From contig JAAYVD010000134.1 of assembly GCA_012517355.1 (NCBI GenBank), positions 1 through 64,000 on the forward strand: a DNA stretch of 64,000 bases, given 5' to 3'. This document shows positions 1 through 9,334 of the stretch, piece by piece; the first letter of the stretch is position 1; every line of letters starts with the position of its first letter. This DNA is from Candidatus Rifleibacteriota bacterium. GTDB taxonomy: Bacteria; Muiribacteriota; Ozemobacteria; Ozemobacterales; Ozemobacteraceae. The notes under the pieces are model-generated. The model ran no database searches. It was not told the origin of the DNA and worked only from the letters and a program-made list of their open reading frames with translations. The translations under genes and the position numbers were made by a program.

Positions 1-96
1 AATCCGGATCTCGACGAACTCCTGGCCAACTCCCTCATGGAAGCACAGGACCCTGCTCCGCATAGGAAGAGGCTCGAGGACGTTTTCGATCTCTGA
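1..96 (+). CDS. C-terminal end of an unidentified protein (5' end outside window)
   Basis: The first reading frame is open from base 1 to a TGA at 94-96 and gives 31 residues, ending in a charged tail (RKRLEDVFDL). There is no start in the window, so this is the last part of a gene that begins upstream. It lies 21 bases from the 3' end of the transposase remnant on the other strand and may itself have been cut or fused when that element inserted or decayed. I do not recognise the family, and the stretch is short enough that it could be a chance open frame. Confidence 0.35.
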   Translation, partial: NPDLDELLANSLMEAQDPAPHRKRLEDVFDL

Positions 97-117
97 ATGA
101 TTGATCATCTCAATGTT

Positions 118-1252
118 TCAAACGTTAACCGAATACAAATGCTTTCTCAGCTTTCCAAGCTTTTTCTGAGCAGTGGTCATCAGGCACCTCCGGTCAAACA
201 GGCGGTAGACATCATCCGCAATCGTGCGGAGGGTGCGCAGAATTGGAAGACCTCGGGAAATCCTGGCCAGGTTCTTCTGATCCTCGGCAGAGAGGTGCCG
301 AGCGACGATCACATGACGATACTTGAAGATGTCGGCAATCTTGTGTTCGAGTCGGCTCTTCTTGCGGGCCGCTTGGCGCCCTTCCTTCCCTTTGGGCCGA
401 CCTCTGGGCATCTTGGGCAGTTCTTTCCCAAGGTCCCGGCGAACCTGAGCCACGGCCTTGAGGATGGCCTTGTTGATTTCCTTCAGAACGTGGAAAACGC
501 AGATCTGATGGGGGACAGGACCGAACACCTGCCGAATGGCCTCCGGATACAGGGGGGAACCATCGGTGGTTACGCCGAGCAGGCGGCACCCACGGTTTTC
601 CATCTCTCGCTTGAACCGCTTGAAGAAGGTGATGATATCAGCCTGTTTCGGGGTATGGTCCAGAATCTCGAACATGATTCGTCGGTGATTGCGGTTGTCG
701 ACCAGGGAGAGAAGGGTGGTGTCTCCGTCATACAGCTCATCGACGGCGATGTACCCGGAGAAGGTCGAGAACACGACGTCGAGATACCCGTTTTGGACCA
801 CAGTCTCCGCTTTTTTTTCCCGAGGCCTCAACCCAGTTCTGAATGGTCCCCCATGGCACGAAGACTCGGTGATCCCGCCACATGTGCCAGGAAGCACTCT
901 CGTATGGCAAGCCATCTTCGACGACCACACGAATGGCCGTCTCGACGACAGGCCGAGTGTAGTGCAGGGCACCCAAGATCCATTCAGGGAATTCCGCATG
1001 GAAGTACTTTTTGCAGGGCAAGCATCGGTGCTGGGAATACCGAAATCGGATATCGACGGGGAGACCGGTCGTGATGTTCCCGATATCATGGACAATGCGT
1101 TCGACGATCCGAAGACGACTGGCTGGTTTGCCACAAACCGGGCAGGGAAGAAAGTCGAAATCCCTAACCTCATCTCTGGTTGTTGGCTTCGAGAGATCGC
1201 AGATTCGCTTCCAGTCCTTCTTCGAAGCAGGCACATACTCGGGGCCAACCAT
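118..1252 (-). pseudogene. Insertion-sequence transposase, frameshifted and C-terminally truncated
   Basis: Two minus-strand frames join into one transposase. The first (from 1252) starts MVGPEYVPASKKDW and carries a zinc-ribbon-like pair, CPVCGKP and HRCLPCKKYF. The second runs to a stop at 118-120 and carries a DDE-type core with YIAVDELYDG and GVTTDGSPLY, the likely first two acidic catalytic residues, then a conserved FGPVPHQICVFHVLKE block. The frames meet at a run of eight A (minus strand, 811-818); one A fewer restores the frame, so this is a +1 shift, transcriptional slippage or an assembly error. The product stops soon after a basic helix, and the third catalytic acid expected further on is absent, so the 3' end is missing. 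I saw no convincing terminal inverted repeats. It sits directly against the 5' end of the giant surface protein and has probably interrupted it. Confidence 0.75.
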
Positions 1253-1331
1253 ATACTCCTCCTCGGGGCGATTCCCCGCTGAGGGTACTGGGGTTGCAAC
1301 CGAAAGTTTTCAAGTTTCATCTGTAGGGTTG

Positions 1332-4300
1332 CTAGAGTGTCTCTGGCGAAAACTGGTCTCGGATTCGGCCTACATCCTGAAAGGAACAGTCACCACTTCC
1401 TCCTTCACCGACAACATCGGGACCGAGGACAACATCGAATACCAGGTTTCGGATGTCGATACCGGCGGGGTGGAATCCCCGCGCTCGGTAGTGGTCATTT
1501 TCAAACGGGCCAGCCTCTCGATCGATTCGGTTGAAACGCCCTATTCGACGGTTACCCGCGGCCAAATGGGCATCAAGGTGTTCGTGACGGTCAGCAACGC
1601 CGGAGTTTCCCCTACCCTTGTCAACGCGGCCAGTCTGACGTTCACCCCCGGTTCCGGAATCTACGAATGGAACTGTGAAACCGCCATGCCCGCCACCATT
1701 CCCCCGGCCAGTTCCACCATCCTGACCTTCAATGTCGACGTACTTTCCTCCAGTTCGCCCGAACTCGACACCATCGACGCCACCGCCAGCGGGGAGTCCC
1801 AGTTGACACACATGCCAATAGGGGACGACCACGCCGAGGTCACCGACTCCTGGCTGATCAGATCTCCAGCCAAGCTCGTCGTGACACAGATTTCCGTCCC
1901 CCCCCTCGTGTATCGCGACCAGTTGAACGTGCCGGTCGACATCGAGGTCCTCAACGACGGCGAAAAGAACTCCGCCGGGTATCTCGATGACGTCGATCTC
2001 ACCTTCGCCATCGGCAGCTATTCCAACATCCGGGCGGTCGCGTCTCTGCCGGTCATCCTGTATTCCGCCATGGCAACCACCGTCCAGTATCTCGTCGATG
2101 TCGATCCCGACTGTGCCACAGGGGTCGACACCATTGACGCCGAGATCACCTTCCGCGACGGCAACATCCTCTACCCCGTGCAAAACCTTGATGGCGCCGC
2201 TGTGCCAGGAAATTGGACCGTGGTAGCGGGTCGTCTGAACACCTACAAGGGCCCCGCCACCTACCCGGCTTACGCCATCCCGTGGGATGCCTTCAACGTC
2301 GGCTCCACCACCGTCTATGCCAAGGCCGAGTTCCTCGAGCCCATCGCCGAGTATCGTGTCTACTGGAGCGGGCCGGGCGGGGTTCCCAGCCATGTTTCCG
2401 AACCCCCGGTCACCAGCGATGACGACGGGGTGCTGGTCGATGAGTTTCCTCTTCCCGTCGGGGCCCCGGTCGGCACCTGGTCCGTCGTCGTGAAGAAGGT
2501 TCAGACCACCAACGCCGTTGCCGAACACGCGTTCCAGGTGCTGAACCCGGCGTCGCTGAGCGTCATCCCATATTTGCCGGCGCAGGTTTCCAGCGGCCAG
2601 GTTTTCCTCGGCGGCATGACCTTTGTGGAAACCCGGGGAGCCCAGATCGATGCCGCGTTTCCGGGGACCATCACCCCAAAGATCGGAAACTCCGGAGGGG
2701 CTCTCAGGCAGACCGATCCCAGCCCACCCTCCATCGATGTCCCCGGGTTGGGGCAGGCGACCGTCACCTGGTATTGGAAAGCGAATGACCCCGGATCGTT
2801 CACCATCGAGGGGAATGGCTACGGCTATGACGGCAATGACAGCACATTCCTGACCGCCGCCACCCAGAGTTCGCGCATGTGCTGGGTCCAGGCTCCCGCC
2901 AATCTTCGCGTCACCGGCCTGGTAGCGACAGAGGCCCCCGTATTCCGCAACCAACAAGGATTGAAGGTGTTTTTGAATGTATCCAACATTGGAGAAGCCG
3001 GCGCCTGGGTGGACGACGCCAGCCTCTCGTTCACCCTGGGAGCTTACCACCAGATCCTGGCTTCACCACCTATCCTCCCCTTTCTCCTTGAAGGCGGGAG
3101 GAGCACCACCTTCCAGTTCGAAGTCCAGGTCGATATCAATTCCGCCACCGGCACCTCGTACATCGTGGGAACCTATACCGGGTATGACGCCAATGATCCA
3201 ACCAAGCAACTCCGGTACGTCTCCTCCGGCACCTACACCGCGGGTTCGTGGGTCATCGGTGGGACCATGGGCAATCGAGGAGTCTTCGGGATCTGTTCGG
3301 CCAACTCTTCACGCTCGCCGGAGCAATACCATTTCACCAGTGGCCCGACCGCCTACAACTACTGCAAGTTCGGCAACCTGATCGGAGCCACGGAATACCG
3401 GATCGTCTATTTCACTCCGGCCGGGGCCGAAGCGAGCATTTCGAAGAACCTCACCCCCGATGCCGCGAACGAACTCCCCTTCCAGCTCCCCCTCCCATCC
3501 ACCAGTCCGACCGGCCGGTGGAGCGTCGGAATCTACGGTCTCCAGGGAGGGGGCAATTACGATCCCGCCAAACTGTACGGCCGGCAGTTTTTTACCGTCA
3601 ACTCGGAGGGCTCCCTGATCGGAACCTTCACCCTGCCACAGACGCCCGTCGAGCCGGGCGCGACGTTCACCGCCACCCTCGGGGTCAAGAACACCAACAC
3701 CGCCGGGGCCACTCTCTACCCTGTCACCGTCAGTGATCCCATCCCCAGCCCTGGCGCGGCGGGGAGCGTGGTTCTCCTGTCGGGCCCCGATCCGGCCTCG
3801 CTCACCATTCCGGGTGGCCAGTGGGCCACCTTCACCTGGACCTATCAGGCCGTCGATCACACCGGTACGACCGGCAGTTTCAGCTTCGTGGCCACTGCCA
3901 CCGGCATCGATGTCAACACCGGCGCGGCCACCAGCACCCGGCCGATCTACTCCAGTCGGCTCCTCATCAGTTTTCGCGACCTCACGGTCAACACTCCGCC
4001 CTTCGATCTCGGAACCGTCCCCTGTTGCCAGGCGGGAACCGCCTCCCTCGAGGTAGAAAACACGGGGGCCGTCAACCTCACCAACATTGTCTGGCAGAAG
4101 AGCCAACCCAAGAAGACGGGCGGCGCCTACATCCCCTATGCCTATTTCTCGTTCAACCCGGCGACCTCCAGCGCCGATGTCGGGCTGACCAGCCCGGCCA
4201 CCCTCTCGTTGACCGTGCCGCCCAACCAGCCGGCGGGCCTGTATCTCGCCTCCATGGCCGCCTACGAGGATATGCTGCCCACCCTGGGCAGCCGCGATTC

Positions 4301-7300
4301 GTCGGACCCGTACAAGGAGTTCCAGGTCAAGGTCACCGTCCCCGACTGCAAGTTCGTCGATGTCGTGCAGGACATCATCGACATCGGCGACTGGAAGCCC
4401 AACTCCACGACCAGTTCCGGGTCGATCACCGCCCTCAACAACGGCAACCTCCAGCTCACCAACCTCACCTTCGTGCTGCTCCCCGGGGGCCCGGCCGGGT
4501 TCACACCTCTCTTTACCCACGACGCCCCAGGCAATGTCCTGGCGACCGACGTCATCCTGCTGGGCAGCGTCTCCGTCGCCATCGGGGCAGTCGCGCCGGG
4601 AACCTACGACATCCCCTGCGCCCTGCAGGAAGGGGCCGCCATCCCCGCCGTGACCAGCGACACCTTCATCGTCCGGGTCGGGGTAGGGAACCAGGATCTC
4701 GTCATCGCCCCCGATGCCGTCGATCTCGGGCACGGCACGCCCACCATGACCATCCCCGATTACGGATTCACCATCCAGAACACCGGCGAACTCGACCTGT
4801 CCAAGCTGAAGGCCTTCCGCCGCCCGTTCGAAAACACCCTCAACCCCACCCTGACCATTGCCCCCGAAAACATCGTCTACACCCTTCCCTCAACCATCGC
4901 CCCGGCTCCCAGCGCCCCCGCGCCGGCCACCCTTTCCCTGTTCATCCCCTCCGGCACCGCTTCGGGCACCTATGTCGCCACCCAGACCCTCTTCGAGGAC
5001 GAGGACGGTGACGGCACCTTCGTGGGCGACGGCAACGAGCCCTACGCCACCCAGACCGTCCAGGTCGTCGTCGACGAGTACGTGTGCCTGCAGGTCATCC
5101 CCGGCACGGTCGACTTCGGGGGCCTCGCCCCCACCGAGAACGCCACCATCACCTTCCTGTGCCGCAACGCCGGCAACGTCGAACTGGGAGGCCTGTCCTG
5201 GCTGGAGGTCGATCTCAAGAACGCCGCTGCCGTCCCGCTGTTCACCACCTGGTATGACCTGTTCAAGGATCCGCCTCTCACCGCGGCTCGCGGCCAGTTC
5301 TTCGAGGGCCACGGGTCGATGACCATCCCGGTCGGCCAGGCCGACGGCAACTACCTCGGCAACACCCCCCAGGGCGACCTCCACAGCGTCACCCCGGCCG
5401 TGGCCTCGGACGTCTTCACGGTCACCTGCCAGGTCGGCCTGAAAAAGCTCGACATCGTCGACACCAAGGTGGTGATCGCCAGCGCCTCGCCGGGGCTGGC
5501 GGCCGGCCCGGCCAACTACTCGGTCAAGAACACGGGCACGATCATCCTCATGTATCCCCGGGCCACCGCCACCGCCGACCTCCAGCACAAGACCATTCCC
5601 GGCGAATCCATTCCCGCCGACGCCTGCAGCTTCTCCCCCAACCCGCTCACCTACCTCAACGTCAACCAGACGCGGGCGGGCGGCTGGTATGTCCAGGTGC
5701 CGCCCGGCCAGGCCGCCGGCAGCTACACGACGACGGTGCGCGTCTGGAACGACGCCAACGGCAACCTGTTCCCCGACCCGCTGGAGGCCAGCGACACCGC
5801 CACCCTGGAGATCTATGTCCTGGAGAAACGGGTCCTCGCGGTCACCCCCAGCACCCTCGACCTGTACGTCGTCCCGCCGGGCAAAGCCGCCACCGGCTCG
5901 ATCCGGATCACCAACACCGGCAACGTGGCCATTCCCGGCGTCGGCGGGGAGACCCTCCGCAGTTTGTCCTACGATTTGTGGCCCGTCTCGCCCGCGCCCT
6001 CGATTCCTGCCGCCAACGTCATCTTCCAGCCGGTTCCTCTCGCCAGCGCCCTGGCCGTCAATCAATCAGTCAACGCCACGGTGACCGTCGTCGTCCCCAT
6101 CAACGCCCTGAGCGTCCCGTTCAACGGCCCCCAGCGCGTGTATGCCGATTACAAGGCCCCGCTATTGAGCTGGGACTCCTCGGAAGAGTCCACCACCTTC
6201 CAGATCAAGCTGCTCGTCGGCACGAAGGGCATCAAGGTCACCCCCGACCCGATCGACCTGGGGGAGGTGAAGCCGGGGGCCAACATCACCGTCAATTTCC
6301 TGGCCCAGAACATGGCCACCCTGCCGCTGTCGAAACTGCGGTTCGCCAAGAGCCCGCTGCTCTCTTCCAGCGGCCAGACCATCCCGGTCAGCCGCTTCAG
6401 CCTCTCGCCCACCACCGTCTTCAGCATCTCCACCGAGGGCTCGAAAACCTGCCAGGCCAGCCTCACCGCCGAGGCCTCGGCCGCCCCGGCGATCTACTCG
6501 GGCGTGCAGACCCTCTACGAGGACGAGGACAGCAGCGGCTCCTGGAATGGAACCGAGGCGTCCGACACCTTCGTCCTGAAGGTCACCATCGCCACCTACG
6601 CCGCCGTCTCGATCAACAGCGTCATCGACATGGGCCCCACCACGTGGGACGAGACCACCGCTACCGCCACCATCATCGTCGAAAACATGGGGAACGCCTC
6701 GCTCACCCGGCTGGTCTATGAGAAAAGTCCGCTGACCGGTCCCGGAACCGACATTCCCCCGGCCAGCTGTTCCTTCCTCCCTGATTCCGCGGCGGCTCCA
6801 CCCCCGTATCTCCCCACGCTCGGCGTCGGCCAGAAGCTGTTCTGGGAGGTCTCGATCGGCCACCTGAGCGTCGAGCAGGAAACCGGCTACTATTCAGGGC
6901 CTCTCAAGATCGTGGCCCAGGACCCGGACATCACGCCCCTCCTCGCCTCCGACGAGGCCCTGTTGTGCTTCACCCTGACCACCGGCGGGCCCAAGGTGGC
7001 CTCGGGAACCCTGTTCCAGGAACTCGCCACCGTCTCCTTCGCCGTGAACCCACCCCCCGACGGCCGGTTCTTCCTGTCGGCGATGGTCAACCCCGGGACC
7101 GGTTCGGCCCGCATCGGGTTCCTGCAGTCCCGCGAGGACGGTTCCCAGGCCAACCTCGACTTCGTCGACGTCAGCGCGGCCGGGGCGATCACCGCGGGCG
7201 GCACCAACCTGCGGTTTTCCGGCCTGCTCGAATCCATCCCGACCGGCTCCACCGCCTCCGGAACCTGGTATCGCATCTTCCTGGCCTTCGACTACGCCTA

Positions 7301-7511
7301 CAATCCAGACCTGGCCAGCCGGACCTACGTGATCCTGCAGAACACCGCGCCCAACACGGCCTCCTACTCGGCCTGGTTCGACGGGGTGAAGTTCGAGGCG
7401 GCCTCCTTCGAGGGGCAGCAACGGCCCACCAGCTTCGGCCGGAACCGCCAGATCGTCTCTCCCAACAACACGCTGGACATACAGGGAAACCGCCGCTACT
7501 ACGAGTGGTGA
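1332..7511 (+). CDS. Giant surface protein of repeated beta-sandwich modules, 5'-truncated
   Basis: About 2,060 residues in one frame ending TGA at 7509-7511. The frame stays open upstream into the transposase remnant, but protein-like sequence begins only near here and has no signal peptide or credible start, so the N-terminus is lost. The first third has three CARDB-like modules, each with a basic or aromatic start and a VSNAG/VLNDG/VSNIG turn. The rest has about eight modules that open with DLG or DFG and a T-(I/V)-x-N-T-G turn (NTGAVNLT, NTGELDLS, NAGNVELG, NTGNVAIP, NMGNASLT). The last 170 residues look like a jelly-roll domain and end at YYEW. This is the architecture of exported adhesins or matrix proteins. 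No catalytic motif or sorting signal was recognised. Composition matches the neighbours. Confidence 0.8.
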   Translation, partial: LECLWRKLVSDSAYILKGTVTTSSFTDNIGTEDNIEYQVSDVDTGGVESPRSVVVIFKRASLSIDSVETPYSTVTRGQMGIKVFVTVSNAGVSPTLVNAASLTFTPGSGIYEWNCETAMPATIPPASSTILTFNVDVLSSSSPELDTIDATASGESQLTHMPIGDDHAEVTDSWLIRSPAKLVVTQISVPPLVYRDQLNVPVDIEVLNDGEKNSAGYLDDVDLTFAIGSYSNIRAVASLPVILYSAMATTVQYLVDVDPDCATGVDTIDAEITFRDGNILYPVQNLDGAAVPGNWTVVAGRLNTYKGPATYPAYAIPWDAFNVGSTTVYAKAEFLEPIAEYRVYWSGPGGVPSHVSEPPVTSDDDGVLVDEFPLPVGAPVGTWSVVVKKVQTTNAVAEHAFQVLNPASLSVIPYLPAQVSSGQVFLGGMTFVETRGAQIDAAFPGTITPKIGNSGGALRQTDPSPPSIDVPGLGQATVTWYWKANDPGSFTIEGNGYGYDGNDSTFLTAATQSSRMCWVQAPANLRVTGLVATEAPVFRNQQGLKVFLNVSNIGEAGAWVDDASLSFTLGAYHQILASPPILPFLLEGGRSTTFQFEVQVDINSATGTSYIVGTYTGYDANDPTKQLRYVSSGTYTAGSWVIGGTMGNRGVFGICSANSSRSPEQYHFTSGPTAYNYCKFGNLIGATEYRIVYFTPAGAEASISKNLTPDAANELPFQLPLPSTSPTGRWSVGIYGLQGGGNYDPAKLYGRQFFTVNSEGSLIGTFTLPQTPVEPGATFTATLGVKNTNTAGATLYPVTVSDPIPSPGAAGSVVLLSGPDPASLTIPGGQWATFTWTYQAVDHTGTTGSFSFVATATGIDVNTGAATSTRPIYSSRLLISFRDLTVNTPPFDLGTVPCCQAGTASLEVENTGAVNLTNIVWQKSQPKKTGGAYIPYAYFSFNPATSSADVGLTSPATLSLTVPPNQPAGLYLASMAAYEDMLPTLGSRDSSDPYKEFQVKVTVPDCKFVDVVQDIIDIGDWKPNSTTSSGSITALNNGNLQLTNLTFVLLPGGPAGFTPLFTHDAPGNVLATDVILLGSVSVAIGAVAPGTYDIPCALQEGAAIPAVTSDTFIVRVGVGNQDLVIAPDAVDLGHGTPTMTIPDYGFTIQNTGELDLSKLKAFRRPFENTLNPTLTIAPENIVYTLPSTIAPAPSAPAPATLSLFIPSGTASGTYVATQTLFEDEDGDGTFVGDGNEPYATQTVQVVVDEYVCLQVIPGTVDFGGLAPTENATITFLCRNAGNVELGGLSWLEVDLKNAAAVPLFTTWYDLFKDPPLTAARGQFFEGHGSMTIPVGQADGNYLGNTPQGDLHSVTPAVASDVFTVTCQVGLKKLDIVDTKVVIASASPGLAAGPANYSVKNTGTIILMYPRATATADLQHKTIPGESIPADACSFSPNPLTYLNVNQTRAGGWYVQVPPGQAAGSYTTTVRVWNDANGNLFPDPLEASDTATLEIYVLEKRVLAVTPSTLDLYVVPPGKAATGSIRITNTGNVAIPGVGGETLRSLSYDLWPVSPAPSIPAANVIFQPVPLASALAVNQSVNATVTVVVPINALSVPFNGPQRVYADYKAPLLSWDSSEESTTFQIKLLVGTKGIKVTPDPIDLGEVKPGANITVNFLAQNMATLPLSKLRFAKSPLLSSSGQTIPVSRFSLSPTTVFSISTEGSKTCQASLTAEASAAPAIYSGVQTLYEDEDSSGSWNGTEASDTFVLKVTIATYAAVSINSVIDMGPTTWDETTATATIIVENMGNASLTRLVYEKSPLTGPGTDIPPASCSFLPDSAAAPPPYLPTLGVGQKLFWEVSIGHLSVEQETGYYSGPLKIVAQDPDITPLLASDEALLCFTLTTGGPKVASGTLFQELATVSFAVNPPPDGRFFLSAMVNPGTGSARIGFLQSREDGSQANLDFVDVSAAGAITAGGTNLRFSGLLESIPTGSTASGTWYRIFLAFDYAYNPDLASRTYVILQNTAPNTASYSAWFDGVKFEAASFEGQQRPTSFGRNRQIVSPNNTLDIQGNRRYYEW

Positions 7512-7597
7512 TCCACCCCCCGGGATGGCTGACCGGAACCAGGAATCGGGGCGCCCATCGTCGGGAAAACGGCTTGACGGCACTACGGCATTGCCGT

Positions 7598-7924
7598 ATG
7601 CCTGGAAAGACCGTGGAATTCGTTGAGACATCGCTTTTCAGCAAGCTCATTCGGGATTACCTTTCGGATGAGGACTACTCCGCGCTGCAATGAGTGCTTG
7701 TTGCCAGGCCGGACGCCGGAGCACTGATCCCGGAGAGCGGAGGCCTTCGGAAGCTCCGTTGGGCCGCTCCCGGGCGCGGGAAATCGGGCGGGTACCGGGT
7801 TATCTATTACTGGCAGGACCACCTCGGGCGGATCTGGTTTTTGACCATTTACGCCAAGAACGAGGCCGAGAACATTCCGGCGCATGTGCTGAGAGCGATC
7901 AGGAGGGAAATCGAACATGGGTAA
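7598..7924 (+). pseudogene. RelE/HigB-type toxin with an in-frame TGA at codon 32
   Basis: From ATG 7598 the frame reads MPGKTVEFVETSLFSKLIRD, reaches TGA at 7691-7693, and continues in the same frame without a shift through GGLRKLRW, GGYRVIYYW and LTIYAKNE to TAA at 7924. Total length of about 108 codons fits a RelE/ParE-superfamily toxin of the HigB type, and the stop falls after SALQ where such toxins commonly have tryptophan, so a TGG to TGA change is the simplest reading. A GTG directly after the stop (7694) could restart translation and give a 76-residue piece. The 3' end overlaps the antitoxin start by 8 bases, the usual toxin-first arrangement. TGA is clearly a stop elsewhere in this window, so readthrough is less likely than inactivation. 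Confidence 0.75.
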
Positions 7925-8204
7925 ACGCGAAATCGGCAAGGAAATCCTCGAGGGCCTGCGGGAAATCAAGGAGGGCGGGGGTCGGCGGTTCAAGATTGAG
8001 GGACTGGCCGAGATCCGGGCCATTCGGGAAAAGATGGGTCTGAGTCAGTCGGCCTTTGCCGGCCTCCTGGGAGTCAGTTTGCGAACCCTTCAGGACTGGG
8101 AGCAGGGGCGACGGCAACCGACCGGCGCGGCGCGGTCGCTGTTGCTGGTGGCCCAAGCCCGACCGGAGGTTCTCCGAGAGGTGTTGGTGACCAAAGCCGC
8201 GTAG
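7917..8204 (+). CDS. HigA-type antitoxin, XRE-family helix-turn-helix
   Basis: 95 residues with ATG at 7917 overlapping the toxin frame. The centre (about residues 35-75) is a Cro/C1-type helix-turn-helix: IRAIREKMGLSQSAFAGLLG then SLRTLQDWEQGRRQPTGAA. The basic N-terminus is the part that usually contacts the toxin. Members of this family bind the toxin and repress their own operon. The gene looks intact although the partner toxin carries a premature stop, so it may persist as a repressor or as protection against related toxins. The toxin-antitoxin assignment is firm at family level; which chromosomal targets it binds cannot be seen. Confidence 0.88.
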   Translation: MGKREIGKEILEGLREIKEGGGRRFKIEGLAEIRAIREKMGLSQSAFAGLLGVSLRTLQDWEQGRRQPTGAARSLLLVAQARPEVLREVLVTKAA

Positions 8205-8205
8205 G

Positions 8206-9321
8206 TCAGTCCCCGGCCATGGGGTCTTGGGCCTGCCTCACCGGCGGCTTGTCGGCCGGAGCCGCGGTGGCCGGTGATTCGAGGGTGGCGGGCGTGTCCT
8301 CCAGGGGGGGAAGGTCGTCGATGGCGGGGATGTCCTCGAAGGAGGCCGCCTCGTTGGCCTGCGCCGCCGCTGCCAGGGCGGCTTGCCCGGTGGAGGGTTG
8401 GCCGGTGGCGGGTTCCCCCTCCTCGGCCTCGGCATCCGGCAGGTCGATGGCCGGCGCGTCGGGATCGGGACCGGACGCCCCCGGGCCCGCCCAGGTCTCG
8501 AGGGCCAGTTGGGCCAGCCGCCCGGCCCCCGGCAGAACGCGCGGGAGCATGGCGGCGACCACGGCCGGGGGCTCGATCCGCCCGGTGCGCACATAGGCGA
8601 CGACGAGGGGCAGGAGAGGGTGGGTCAGCGGCCCCACCTGGGCCAGCAGGTCGGCCACCACGCCGCGCCAGGGATGGCGGGGGTCGGCCAGGGCGCGGCG
8701 CAGTTCCGGCACCAGGGACGGGCGGCGGCTCCACCAGTCGAGCAGGCTTTCGGCGACCGCCAGCCGGACCTGCAGGCTGGGATCGCGCAGGGCTCTGAGG
8801 ACGGTGGGCAGGTGCTTTTCGAAGGGGGCGTCCAGGCGGCCGAGCAGCCGGGCGGCCCGGCCGCGCAGGCCCCCGAGGCGGCGGTCTCCGAGGATCCGCA
8901 CCAGGTCGCGGGCCACCGCCCGGGTCTGCTCGAGATCCTCGCACAGGTCGAGGGCGGCCCGCACCAGGCGCAGGTTGCGGGCTCCGAGCATCGACTGCAC
9001 CGCGGGAACGGCCTTTCCACCCATCTCCTGCAGCTGCCGGAAGGCCTGGCGGGCGGCCGGAGGTTGCAGCAGGCCTTTGACCAGGGTGGCCCAGGAGGAG
9101 CGGGTCCCATTCCGGGCCCCTGAACCGCCCGCCGGTGCGACAGGGGGCGGTCGGGAAGCGGAAGCGGGAACCGCGGCCGACACCCCCACCGAAGCCGGCG
9201 CTGGCTGGGCATGGGCCCGGGAAGGGAAACCCGAAGAGACCGCGGACAGGCCGAGGGAGAATCCGGCGAGCCAAGCCAGCGCCCAACCTGCCGCCCGCTG
9301 CGGCACTCCAGGCCTCGTCAC
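8206..9321 (-). CDS. Exported HEAT-repeat protein
   Basis: 371 residues. A signal peptide covers about residues 1-39 (hydrophobic stretch, then SRAHAQ) and is followed by an Ala/Pro-rich linker. Residues from about 80 to 240 are alpha-helical HEAT-like repeats, for example KAVPAVQSMLGARNLRLVRA and PTVLRALRDPSLQVRLAVAE. The last 100 residues are acidic and low-complexity. HEAT proteins act as binding scaffolds; no enzyme motif is present. It is the last gene of a minus-strand cluster: 13 bases separate it from the propeller-like gene upstream, and that gene is 10 bases from the SH3b/3D gene, so the three are probably co-transcribed. Its stop lies two bases from the stop of the antitoxin on the other strand. 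Confidence 0.8.
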   Translation of the reverse strand: MTRPGVPQRAAGWALAWLAGFSLGLSAVSSGFPSRAHAQPAPASVGVSAAVPASASRPPPVAPAGGSGARNGTRSSWATLVKGLLQPPAARQAFRQLQEMGGKAVPAVQSMLGARNLRLVRAALDLCEDLEQTRAVARDLVRILGDRRLGGLRGRAARLLGRLDAPFEKHLPTVLRALRDPSLQVRLAVAESLLDWWSRRPSLVPELRRALADPRHPWRGVVADLLAQVGPLTHPLLPLVVAYVRTGRIEPPAVVAAMLPRVLPGAGRLAQLALETWAGPGASGPDPDAPAIDLPDAEAEEGEPATGQPSTGQAALAAAAQANEAASFEDIPAIDDLPPLEDTPATLESPATAAPADKPPVRQAQDPMAGD

Positions 9322-9334
9322 GAGAGCGTCCCCC

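Noticed and set aside
97-1340. Terminal inverted repeats of the insertion element
   Set aside because: I compared both flanks and found only scattered short matches, so no ends are claimed.
1332-3050. 572-codon minus-strand open frame
   Set aside because: Same reason; it lies fully antisense to well-supported surface-protein modules.
3309-4733. 474-codon minus-strand open frame inside the giant surface gene
   Set aside because: Its sequence is Gly/Asp/Arg-rich antisense of the beta-sandwich repeats, with no motif, signal or ribosome site. It is a G+C-driven shadow.
7598-7924. Selenocysteine or recoded TGA in the toxin
   Set aside because: No stem-loop typical of bacterial SECIS was recognised, the position fits Trp, and TGA ends many genes here.
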